This document shows positions 1 through 5,393 of a stretch of DNA of 10,493 nucleotides, piece by piece. The position numbers were made by a program, and so were the translations under genes. The stretch is from positions 1 through 10,493 of the forward strand of contig CAIMDR010000214.1 of assembly GCA_903839795.1 (NCBI GenBank), given 5' to 3'. The notes under the pieces are model-generated. The model searched no databases. It saw only the letters and a program-made list of their open reading frames with translations, and was not told where the DNA came from. How positions within the stretch are numbered: the stretch's first letter is position 1; each line of letters begins with the position of its first letter. This DNA is from an uncultured Methylococcaceae bacterium. Lineage in GTDB: Bacteria > Pseudomonadota > Gammaproteobacteria > Methylococcales > Methylomonadaceae.

Positions 1-176
1 AGCAGAAATATTGGGATTTGTAAGCAGTGATTAACTGCACTCAAAATTCTGTAATTATTAAAGCCCGTTATTTTGAAAAGCGGGCAGCCGGTTACAGATT
101 TTGAGTTCATAAGGTGCTAAAGGTAATTAAGTTTGCATCTTTGGTGAAAATTTTTTAAATAGATAGGTAATAAAAT
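1..176. other. Upstream non-coding region of the VPLPA-CTERM gene
   Basis: No convincing gene is seen here. Two small hairpins can be drawn: GCAGT/ACTGC (24-28 with 34-38) and GCCCG/CGGGC (63-67 with 81-85). Neither is followed by a T-run, so neither reads as a terminator. The second shares the 11-mer AAGCCCGTTAT (61-71) with the hairpin in front of tpsA (7453-7463). A weak promoter can be proposed (TTGCAT 133-138, TTAAAT 155-160, 16-bp spacer), but it would put the transcript start almost on the ribosome-binding site, so I do not call it. Confidence 0.4.
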
Positions 177-941
177 ATGAAACAATTTAACAAAACTTTA
201 CTCGTTGCAGCTTTGATGGTTGCAGCCGGTTCTGCTAATGCGAATATCTCGGTTAATAACGGTAATTCTGAACTGTTTATGTCAGTTTATGATTCTTCCA
301 GCAAAAACACATATTCTTTAAATACGGGTTTGACTATTGATGCTTTCATGGCAGCTGCTATGGATGTTAATTATACTTATACTTACGATCTGTCTTCAGA
401 TAACGTATGGGTATCTAGTTTTCTGGGTGCCGCAGGCTTTAATGCTGCGACTACAGTTTATGCGCTTGCCGTAGCCAGCAATATTAATCCTGATGTTTTG
501 CTTACATCAAGTGCTGCCGGTGGTTTGGCACTCGCTGATAATGATCAAGTTGTTAATACATTTGTTGATAACATTAAAAGCCAAGCGGGTATGATTAACC
601 CTATTGGTATCTCTAAAGTGGTTAATGATGGCGGTGTAGCAAATACCGGACAATTTAATCAATTCGATACAGTATTCGGTAATCAAACAGGTGCTCAAGT
701 TGCCGGTGCTTACGGTTCTACTTTAGCTTTTTTTCATGAAACTAATGTTTATGACGCTGTATTAGATAGTCCAGTGCCAGTTATAGAAGCTTTTGCCGGT
801 TCATGGACATTGGCGGGTAATACCTTGTCTTTTGCTGCTCCTGCTCCTGCTCCTGTTCCGTTACCAGCGGCAGTATGGTTGTTTGGCGCTGGCTTGATGG
901 GTATGTTGCGTTTAAATCGTCGTAAATCAATGGCTGTATAA
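177..941 (+). CDS. Exported protein with VPLPA/PEP-CTERM sorting signal
   Basis: A 254-residue secreted protein of unknown function carrying an exosortase-type sorting signal. Residues 1-22 form a signal peptide (positively charged start, hydrophobic core, predicted cleavage after SANA). The body (about 23-215) is rich in Ala, Asn, Ser and Thr with no cysteine, and I recognise no enzyme motif. A short Ala-Pro linker leads to VPLPAAVWLFGAGLMG (about residues 227-242) and a basic RLNRRK tail. This is the tripartite layout of the VPLPA-CTERM subfamily (motif, membrane helix, Arg/Lys cluster). In known systems an exosortase/archaeosortase-like enzyme in the inner membrane cleaves this signal so that the protein reaches the surface or matrix; no exosortase gene is in this window. 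The start is supported by AGG at 165-167, 9 nt upstream of the ATG. A strong terminator follows the stop codon. Confidence 0.85.
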   Translation: MKQFNKTLLVAALMVAAGSANANISVNNGNSELFMSVYDSSSKNTYSLNTGLTIDAFMAAAMDVNYTYTYDLSSDNVWVSSFLGAAGFNAATTVYALAVASNINPDVLLTSSAAGGLALADNDQVVNTFVDNIKSQAGMINPIGISKVVNDGGVANTGQFNQFDTVFGNQTGAQVAGAYGSTLAFFHETNVYDAVLDSPVPVIEAFAGSWTLAGNTLSFAAPAPAPVPLPAAVWLFGAGLMGMLRLNRRKSMAV

Positions 942-948
942 AGCCTGT

Positions 949-990
949 GACTGCTGCATTGTTTTAATGCAGCAGTCTTTCCTGTTTTTT
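949..990 (+). terminator. Strong rho-independent terminator
   Basis: A perfect 12-bp stem pairs GACTGCTGCATT (949-960) with AATGCAGCAGTC (966-977). The loop is GTTTT and a T-rich tail runs to 990. It lies in the 65-bp gap between two plus-strand genes, so it ends the VPLPA-CTERM transcript or strongly reduces read-through into the next gene. The downstream ATG is only 16 nt beyond it. Confidence 0.9.
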
Positions 991-1006
991 AAATTCGAGA
1001 CCTAAA

Positions 1007-2692
1007 ATGAAAAAAAATTTAATCCTGGGTGCTGCCATTTCGGCTGCATTATTGGCGGGTAACGCGCAAGCGATTACCGTTGATGCTCACAACTTCCCTG
1101 TTTTTGATACCAGCGCGGCTGGCGATACCCGTGTAGTTTATATGTCTGGCGCTTCAGCGGCCGGTACCTTTATAGAAAAAGTGTTAACAGGTGCGGGTGT
1201 TGTTGCGGATCAAATTTGTGACGTTAGCAAGACTATCTGGAAATTTAAAGACAATATTGACGGTGCGACACAAAAAGCTTATTTGTGTACACAATCAACA
1301 ACAGCGACTGGTTTATCATTACCTACTGGTAAAGCCAACTTGTTGATCTATAAACGCGATGAAGGCGGTTCTGGTTACGGTGTTAGTCCAATTATTGCTG
1401 AAGCCAATGGTGATACTGCGGGTGCCACTATTGAGTTTTTAAAAGTTAACTCAACAAACTGTACAGGTGTAGCACCTGCTGCTCCCGGTACATTAACTAA
1501 TATTGTTTGTTCTTATACAACAGGCGCTGCCGGCAATAACCAACTGGCTATTCCTGATGTCGGTGTTTCTGATGTCGATCCAGCACAATTTCAGGCGGCA
1601 AATGCCCCTTTAAAAACGGATAATCTAACCGTTTTTCCAAATGTAACAGCTGCGGATGTTAGTAAGTTGACAGTAACGCCTGGTGCTGCGGTTGTGTTTG
1701 GTGTACCGGCAACCATGCACTTATACAGAGCGTTACAAGGTGCTCAACTTGCCATGGGCACCATTCCTGTTGCTGACCCAGTATCGGGTACAACTTGCGT
1801 TGTGGGTGATGTGACACATGCGGCTTGTATGCCCAGCTTGTCAAAACCGGAAATTGCTTCTCTGATTAAAGGTGACTGGAATAACTGGGACAAGTTAAAA
1901 GTAATTCTTCCTGGCGCTACTACCAGCACTGGTTTAGCGGCATGGGCAACAGCGAATCAAGTTGCTGATAAACCAACGAGTGCTGTAACGCATATCTGTC
2001 GTCGTGAAAACGGCTCAGGTACCCAAGCGCAATTAAATAATTTTGCCTTAAATTATCCTTGTTCTACAGCTTCAACTGCTACTGCTCCAGCAACAGGAAA
2101 TGATGGCTTAAACGGTAATACAGGTAATAAAACAGAATTATCGGGTGTTGCATTGATTCATGAGAACTCAACTTCTGGTCGTGTTACCGCTTGTTTAAAC
2201 AACTTGGACTTGGGTTCAGATACTGCGGGTGATGGCTTTACTAATAGCTATACCGGTGTTCGTTGGGCAATCGGTGCACAAGCTTTAGAGAAAAAAGACT
2301 CACATTTTGAATTTGTAAAAATTAACGGTGTTGCGCCTACCCTGGCTAACGTTGTAAAAGGTGATTATCTGGATTGGTTTGAAAATACATTCCAATACAA
2401 TACAACTCACGCAAGATTTTCTGAGGCCGGTCTGAAAGCAACTATTGATAATATTATTAAAGCGGCAACAGTACCTGCGGTAATGGCATCAATCAATTCG
2501 GGTGCTGGTTTGTCACATGGTTTTGGTAATGGCGCTTATTTGGCCAATCCTAAAGCGAATACACCAGTAACAACGGGTATATTTAATGCGAGTTTACCTG
2601 TGAATCCTTATTCACACACACCTTCTGCAAGTACTTCATTGGATAACTGTCGTGCCCCCGTGACTTATAACAAATCTGTTGCAGGTTTATAA
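1007..2692 (+). CDS. Exported PstS-like substrate-binding-fold protein
   Basis: A 561-residue exported protein. Residues 1-22 are a clear signal peptide (MKKNLILG start, cleavage after AQA). Several pieces recall phosphate-binding-type (PstS-like, PBP2) periplasmic proteins: MSGASAAGTF (46-55) where PstS has its first ligand loop, KRDEGGSGYG (116-125), SLIKGDWNNWDKL (about 285-297) like the PstS helix ending in W-N-W, and CRRENGSGTQ (331-340) matching the family's R-x-x-G-S-G-T ligand motif. It is much longer than PstS (about 320-350 residues), with inserts rich in Thr, Ala and Gly. It has about ten cysteines, which suggests disulfides outside the cytoplasm. No ABC permease or ATPase lies nearby, so a role in phosphate import is not supported; a stand-alone secreted or surface ligand binder is as likely. 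The ribosome-binding site is weak (GAG about 7 nt before ATG). It is followed by its own terminator. Confidence 0.75.
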   Translation: MKKNLILGAAISAALLAGNAQAITVDAHNFPVFDTSAAGDTRVVYMSGASAAGTFIEKVLTGAGVVADQICDVSKTIWKFKDNIDGATQKAYLCTQSTTATGLSLPTGKANLLIYKRDEGGSGYGVSPIIAEANGDTAGATIEFLKVNSTNCTGVAPAAPGTLTNIVCSYTTGAAGNNQLAIPDVGVSDVDPAQFQAANAPLKTDNLTVFPNVTAADVSKLTVTPGAAVVFGVPATMHLYRALQGAQLAMGTIPVADPVSGTTCVVGDVTHAACMPSLSKPEIASLIKGDWNNWDKLKVILPGATTSTGLAAWATANQVADKPTSAVTHICRRENGSGTQAQLNNFALNYPCSTASTATAPATGNDGLNGNTGNKTELSGVALIHENSTSGRVTACLNNLDLGSDTAGDGFTNSYTGVRWAIGAQALEKKDSHFEFVKINGVAPTLANVVKGDYLDWFENTFQYNTTHARFSEAGLKATIDNIIKAATVPAVMASINSGAGLSHGFGNGAYLANPKANTPVTTGIFNASLPVNPYSHTPSASTSLDNCRAPVTYNKSVAGL

Positions 2693-2753
2693 GTTTTAAC
2701 GGGCTAAAAGTCAGGGCAATCCTGAGCTAAGGTAACGGATTACCGGATTTTAG

Positions 2754-2788
2754 AAAACCAGTCGTTTTTAGAGCGGCTGGTTTTTTTT
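2754..2788 (+). terminator. Rho-independent terminator after the PstS-like gene
   Basis: AAAACCAGTCG (2754-2764) pairs with CGGCTGGTTTT (2774-2784), one G-U wobble included, across a 9-nt loop, and eight T's run from 2781 to 2788. Convergent hipA ends at 2824. On the minus strand the same stem is followed by only a short T stretch, so any service to hipA would be weaker. Two minor stems precede it: TCAGG/CCTGA (2711-2725) and GGTAA/TTACC (2731-2744). Confidence 0.85.
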
Positions 2789-2823
2789 GCGTTTGATTTT
2801 TGCGACTTAAGTTGACAGTAGGT

Positions 2824-4050
2824 TCATCGGGTCATTGAATGATATTGATTGAACAACTGATTAAAATTTTCTTGAATGTCATTGCGATTCTGAGGGGCGA
2901 TCTCTAATTCATCTACCAACACCGGCCATTGTGACAGTGCCTCGAAAGTTTCTGAAAAAATCTGTCTCACTTTATGTTCATCAAGATCACACAAGGCACC
3001 GAGCTTGTAAAATGTCTGTTCAGGAATATTCTTGCCATAGCCATTGATTGACATACTTTGTTCGCCACCATGACAATAATTGAATGTTATGTCATAAGCG
3101 GGCGACAATCGCCAAGTGCCTTTTCCATCCATGATAAATGAAAAATTCTTGGTGTGATCATCTTGATTGTTGGCAAGTATATTAAAGATCATTTGTCGAT
3201 AAACCTGAATGGCATCATCGTTATTTTTTGTTAACATCACTGTTAAGCGTAATAATTTTTCGTAATCAAAATCCGGTATTCTAAAATTAGCGTGAATCAA
3301 TCCTGCCAGGCTATGTACATGAAGTCGTTGATTATTGATACGATCAAAACGCTTAACTGAAAAATAATACTTATCCTTGGCGGCCAATAGCTGCGTGGAC
3401 GGCATATTGATGTGTGCCAGCCTTAACATTCTGGCATACGCCTCTTCGATTAAACCTTCATCTTTATCATGCGAAGCATGAAATTTAATAATCCATGCTT
3501 GATAGTCATCGGGCAAATCTCGCTCGCCGGAAATCATAAGGTTATCTTTAATGCCAACAACCACTTTGGGTCTGGCACCACCTGGTGAGCCGCCTGCCTT
3601 AATTAATTCCGGTAAAATATCTTGTTGTTTTCCGGCGATAACTTCAGAGGCTTCACGGCTTAATTCAAATAAATCCAAATGACTGTAGGAGGAAGGTTGG
3701 GAATGATCTGGCTCGTAACTCAACGCGCCCATGCCGGTAGATCCTATGTATAACAGCCTGTCCAGGGGGGATATTTTTTTTACGTTAAGTCCATTTTGCT
3801 TTAAAAAACGATCCATTAATAACAGGCCCCAGCCATCAGGAAGGGAATCAGAAAAAACACCATGAAGCCCGTTAAAAGGCGTGGCTGGTGCCTTAAAAAT
3901 GGTATTGTTTAAGGATAAGTGGAAGGGCGAAATTTGCAAGCCAGTGCTGATAAACTCTGGTGAGTACTGAAAGAAGTTGCCGGAATCCTGATTGAGTAAT
4001 CGACCAACAAAATGTTTCCGGCCTTCAATAGTTAGAAAAACATGGATCAT
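2824..4050 (-). CDS. hipA: HipA-like serine/threonine kinase toxin
   Basis: A 408-residue HipA-family toxin, close to the usual length (about 410-440). In E. coli, HipA phosphorylates glutamyl-tRNA synthetase (GltX) and induces a persister-like growth arrest; the target here is unknown. The N-terminal subdomain (about 1-105) carries the family's DSLPDGWG (68-75) and a GMGAL turn (106-110). The Gly-rich loop GGSPGGARPK (153-162) holds Ser155, which matches the autophosphorylation site of E. coli HipA. Lys189 in WIIKF fits the ATP-anchoring lysine. Asp297 and Asn302 in NNQDDHTKN fit the catalytic base and metal ligand, and Asp320 in SPAYD the second metal ligand. All key residues are present, so the kinase looks intact. 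The start overlaps the hipB stop by 4 bp (ATGA), and the ribosome-binding site is poor, which suggests translational coupling to the antitoxin. Confidence 0.92.
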   Translation of the reverse strand: MIHVFLTIEGRKHFVGRLLNQDSGNFFQYSPEFISTGLQISPFHLSLNNTIFKAPATPFNGLHGVFSDSLPDGWGLLLMDRFLKQNGLNVKKISPLDRLLYIGSTGMGALSYEPDHSQPSSYSHLDLFELSREASEVIAGKQQDILPELIKAGGSPGGARPKVVVGIKDNLMISGERDLPDDYQAWIIKFHASHDKDEGLIEEAYARMLRLAHINMPSTQLLAAKDKYYFSVKRFDRINNQRLHVHSLAGLIHANFRIPDFDYEKLLRLTVMLTKNNDDAIQVYRQMIFNILANNQDDHTKNFSFIMDGKGTWRLSPAYDITFNYCHGGEQSMSINGYGKNIPEQTFYKLGALCDLDEHKVRQIFSETFEALSQWPVLVDELEIAPQNRNDIQENFNQLFNQYHSMTR

Positions 4051-4355
4051 AGTCTGCCACGCTTTCTTTTTGGCCTGGCATTTATGTTCAGCATGTCATC
4101 CAAGGTGGCGAAAACCGTTGTTTCGCTATCAAAGATGCCTTTTAATTTATCCAGATCACCCAACACGAAGACTAATTTTAAAAACTGATCCAGCGAAATT
4201 TCCCCCGTTGTTTCATAGCGTTTGAGTGTTGAGGTGGGGATGCCGGTTTTTTCGCTGAGCGTATCCCGCTTCCAGCCAAGATTAAGCCTGGCATTTTTTG
4301 CAGCCTTGGCAAGTTCTAATTTGGCATCATAAGGCAGCCAATCATTTAAAGACAT
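4047..4355 (-). CDS. hipB: HipB-like Xre-family antitoxin/repressor
   Basis: A small helix-turn-helix protein, 102 residues from the chosen start, expected to bind the hipBA promoter and neutralise HipA. The Xre/HTH_3 domain spans roughly AKNARLNLGWKRDTLSEKTG through TLKRYETTGEISLDQFLKL. The turn and recognition helix are around SEKTGIPTSTLKRYE, and a very basic tail (RPKRKRGRL) ends the protein. The open frame extends upstream to 4454 (135 residues), but those extra codons lie on top of the promoter and a perfect hairpin and are not HTH-like. The predicted transcript start (about 4367) leaves two choices: a leaderless ATG at 4367-4365 (106 residues, MDKIMSLN), or ATG 4355-4353 with a partial GGA ribosome-binding site 7 nt upstream. 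I prefer the latter. hipA follows with a 4-bp overlap. Confidence 0.85.
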   Translation of the reverse strand: MSLNDWLPYDAKLELAKAAKNARLNLGWKRDTLSEKTGIPTSTLKRYETTGEISLDQFLKLVFVLGDLDKLKGIFDSETTVFATLDDMLNINARPKRKRGRL

Positions 4356-4373
4356 TATTTTATCCATAAAGTC

Positions 4374-4401
4374 ATTATAAGCTTGATAAAGGATAATGCA
4401 A
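4374..4401 (-). promoter_or_regulatory. hipBA promoter (sigma70-type)
   Basis: Read on the minus strand: -35 TTGCAT (4401-4396), a 16-bp spacer, and a consensus -10 TATAAT (4379-4374). Transcription would begin near 4367, which coincides with the upstream hipB ATG and rules out translation of the longer open frame. TATCC (4395-4391) and GGATA (4365-4361) form inverted half-sites on either side of the -10. Those are the half-site sequences of the E. coli HipB operator, though here they are 25 bp apart instead of 8. Confidence 0.7.
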
Positions 4402-4433
4402 TGTCTCGTATAATTTATTGCGAGGGATCGAAG

Positions 4434-4463
4434 TGCTACGCATTGATGAGGCAATGCGTAGCA
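4434..4463. repeat. Perfect 12-bp inverted repeat upstream of hipBA
   Basis: TGCTACGCATTG (4434-4445) is perfectly inverted as CAATGCGTAGCA (4452-4463) across a 6-nt loop (ATGAGG). It lies about 33 bp upstream of the hipBA -35 box. There is no T-run on either side, so it is not an intrinsic terminator. It may be a regulator binding site or a small palindromic repeat. Its CTACGC/GCGTAG arms recur in the palindrome at 5263-5284. Confidence 0.75.
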
Positions 4464-4477
4464 GTTATCAAGCCGCG

Positions 4478-4790
4478 CTGATTAATGTCTGAGGCGGTTG
4501 GCTTAATAACAAATCAAGTTGCTTGATAGCCGATCAGCCCTCCCCAACTACCAAGCAGTGCTCCTCAGTAGTCAGGCAGTAATGAACAATAGCTGAGGAG
4601 TACTCCGTGATGATTGAGTCATCAGCTTGGTAACTGAGGCGTTCTCTTCAACTATTAGGGCTTAATGCTCAGTCACTAAAGGCGTGCTCCGTAATGATTA
4701 AGGCAAAAGATCAGTAACTGCGGAGCATTCCCCAATCAGTGCTCAGGATTGCTTGATAGCAGCGGAATACGCCTTAATAACCGCTCATTG
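4478..4790. repeat. Degenerate ~21-bp units in alternating orientation (~42-bp period)
   Basis: This stretch has no supportable gene. It is a worn array of a unit like TGCTCCGTAATGATTAAGGC. Forward-facing copies: 4559-4577, 4602-4618, 4666-4683, 4685-4704 and 4740-4760. Inverted copies, recognisable by CTGAGGAG, CTGAGGCG or CTGCGGAG: 4484-4497, 4593-4604, 4631-4644 and 4715-4730. Neighbouring opposite copies form stems, for example 4557-4568 with 4593-4604 (11 of 12) and TGCTCCG/CGGAGCA (4685-4691 with 4721-4727). CTCCGTGATGATTGAG (4603-4618) and CTCCGTAATGATTAAG (4687-4702) match at 14 of 16 positions, 84 bp apart. Unit cores recur about every 40-44 bp from 4555 to 4772. TTGCTTGATAGC occurs twice (4519-4530 and 4749-4760). 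Stops occur in all frames, so it is not a repeat protein. The remainder to 4897 shows nothing I recognise. Confidence 0.6.
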
Positions 4791-4897
4791 TTCCCAATCT
4801 TTCATCAGAAATACCGCAATGACAGATCTATGCTCTGTAAGCCCGGCTATGACCTTATTAACCACTGTAAGCTGTTTTGCGCTTACTACACGAGGTG

Positions 4898-5060
4898 TCA
4901 TACCGATTTTTGTCTTGCCAGGTGAATGGCATCATTGACATCTTGTTCGTTAATGCCTAATGCTTCGAGTTTAGCTCGAACGACATCGGCTTGTTGAATC
5001 CTGACCGGCGTAAGAATAATTTGCCCGGATTCAGTTGCAATATCATAATATTCTGCATGA
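4898..5060 (-). pseudogene. C-terminal half of an AbrB/SpoVT-type antitoxin
   Basis: About 50 residues, beginning near EYYDIATESGQIILTPVRIQ and ending ALGINEQDVNDAIHLARQKSV, resemble the second half of an AbrB/MazE-like swapped-hairpin antitoxin. The end of the beta-hairpin (GQIILTPVR) is followed by the helical tail (ADVVRAKLEALGI...DVNDAI) typical of that group. The N-terminal DNA-binding half is missing. Upstream, the same frame runs to 5182 (94 residues in all), but those first ~40 residues are only an out-of-frame reading of the toxin remnant and match nothing. A short internal ATG (5070-5068) could give about 57 residues, without a good ribosome-binding site. I regard it as a relic. The family call rests on pattern memory; the truncation is clear relative to any such antitoxin. 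Confidence 0.6.
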
Positions 5061-5255
5061 CCCACTGACATAATACATACGCCAACCTGAGCCGAAATGT
5101 TCACGCATTTCGAAAACACCTTCACCAACGGGTTCAACATCGCCAAGCAAACCCCGTTTAGCTTTGTCAAGACGACGTTCAAGCCGGATTTGCGTCATGC
5201 TGTCTTTAATGCCTGACAGCCAAGTATAAAAAGTAAGCAGGTTAGTCGCCTTAAT
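5043..5255 (-). pseudogene. Truncated RelE/HigB-type (Gp49-like) addiction-module toxin
   Basis: A 70-codon open stretch without an ATG at its head reads TFYTWLSGIKDSMTQIRLER, then RRLDKAKRGLLGDVEPVGEG and VFEMREHFGSGWRMYYV. This is a strong match to RelE/ParE-superfamily 'addiction module killer' toxins (usually about 95-105 residues), with the conserved G-D-V-x-P-V-G-E-G-V-x-E-x-R and G-x-G-W-R-x-Y-Y blocks. Homologs continue after YYV with a beta-strand and a G-G-D-K-S-T-Q motif; here the frame hits SGSCRIL-stop instead, so that C-terminal part is gone. At the other end an in-frame TAA sits directly before ATT (5255-5253), so the normal start is also lost unless ATT is used. It overlaps the AbrB remnant in another frame, which points to a deletion that joined parts of two toxin-antitoxin genes. 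No function is expected. Confidence 0.8.
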
Positions 5256-5262
5256 TTAACCA

Positions 5263-5284
5263 ACTACGCAGTATACAGCGTAGT
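5263..5284. promoter_or_regulatory. 22-bp near-perfect palindrome, likely relic toxin-antitoxin operator
   Basis: ACTACGC (5263-5269) and GCGTAGT (5278-5284) flank a self-palindromic GTATAC (5271-5276), and only the symmetric 5270/5277 pair is mismatched. It is just upstream of the toxin remnant. On the minus strand it contains TATACT, which could be a -10 box although no good -35 is visible. An operator overlapping -10 would fit toxin-antitoxin autoregulation. It is also about 50 bp upstream of the putative tpsB -10, so a regulator bound here could still affect tpsB. The function is inferred. Confidence 0.5.
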
Positions 5285-5334
5285 CCTAAACTTACTTTTC
5301 TCATTCCTGTCATAAAACCTTAACTTTACTTTCT

Positions 5335-5340
5335 TATAAT
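5335..5340 (+). promoter_or_regulatory. Candidate -10 box for tpsB
   Basis: A consensus TATAAT lies 53 bp upstream of the tpsB ATG, with no convincing -35 box at the right distance (the region reads ATAAAA). If used, the transcript would start near 5347 with a hairpin almost at its 5' end: GCCTTC (5353-5358) with GAAGGC (5364-5369), loop GTTGG. Activator dependence or simple chance are both possible. Confidence 0.4.
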
Positions 5341-5393
5341 GGTATTTGAGAAGCCTTCGTTGGGAAGGCGCAGATAAGTCTTAACCAATACGC

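Noticed and set aside
63..85. Terminator of an upstream gene
   Set aside because: The stem is short (5 bp plus a bulge) and no T-run follows. No gene end is visible to its left.
3992..4225. 77-codon frame antisense to hipB and hipA
   Set aside because: It is a shadow of two well-supported genes on the other strand, with no family resemblance.
4434..4463. Intrinsic terminator
   Set aside because: The stem is perfect, but neither side is followed by a T-run, and no gene ends next to it on either strand.
4555..4772. CRISPR array, suggested by the ~42-bp periodicity
   Set aside because: The supposed repeats are not conserved and alternate in orientation. The supposed spacers resemble each other, and no cas gene is nearby.
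4753..4938. 61-codon plus-strand open frame
   Set aside because: It lies across the repeat array edge and antisense to the antitoxin relic. It has no ribosome-binding site or recognisable motif.
4898..5182. 94-residue minus-strand frame as one intact gene
   Set aside because: Only its last ~50 residues resemble a protein family. The first part is an off-frame reading of a recognisable toxin gene, so it is better described as two overlapping pseudogene pieces.
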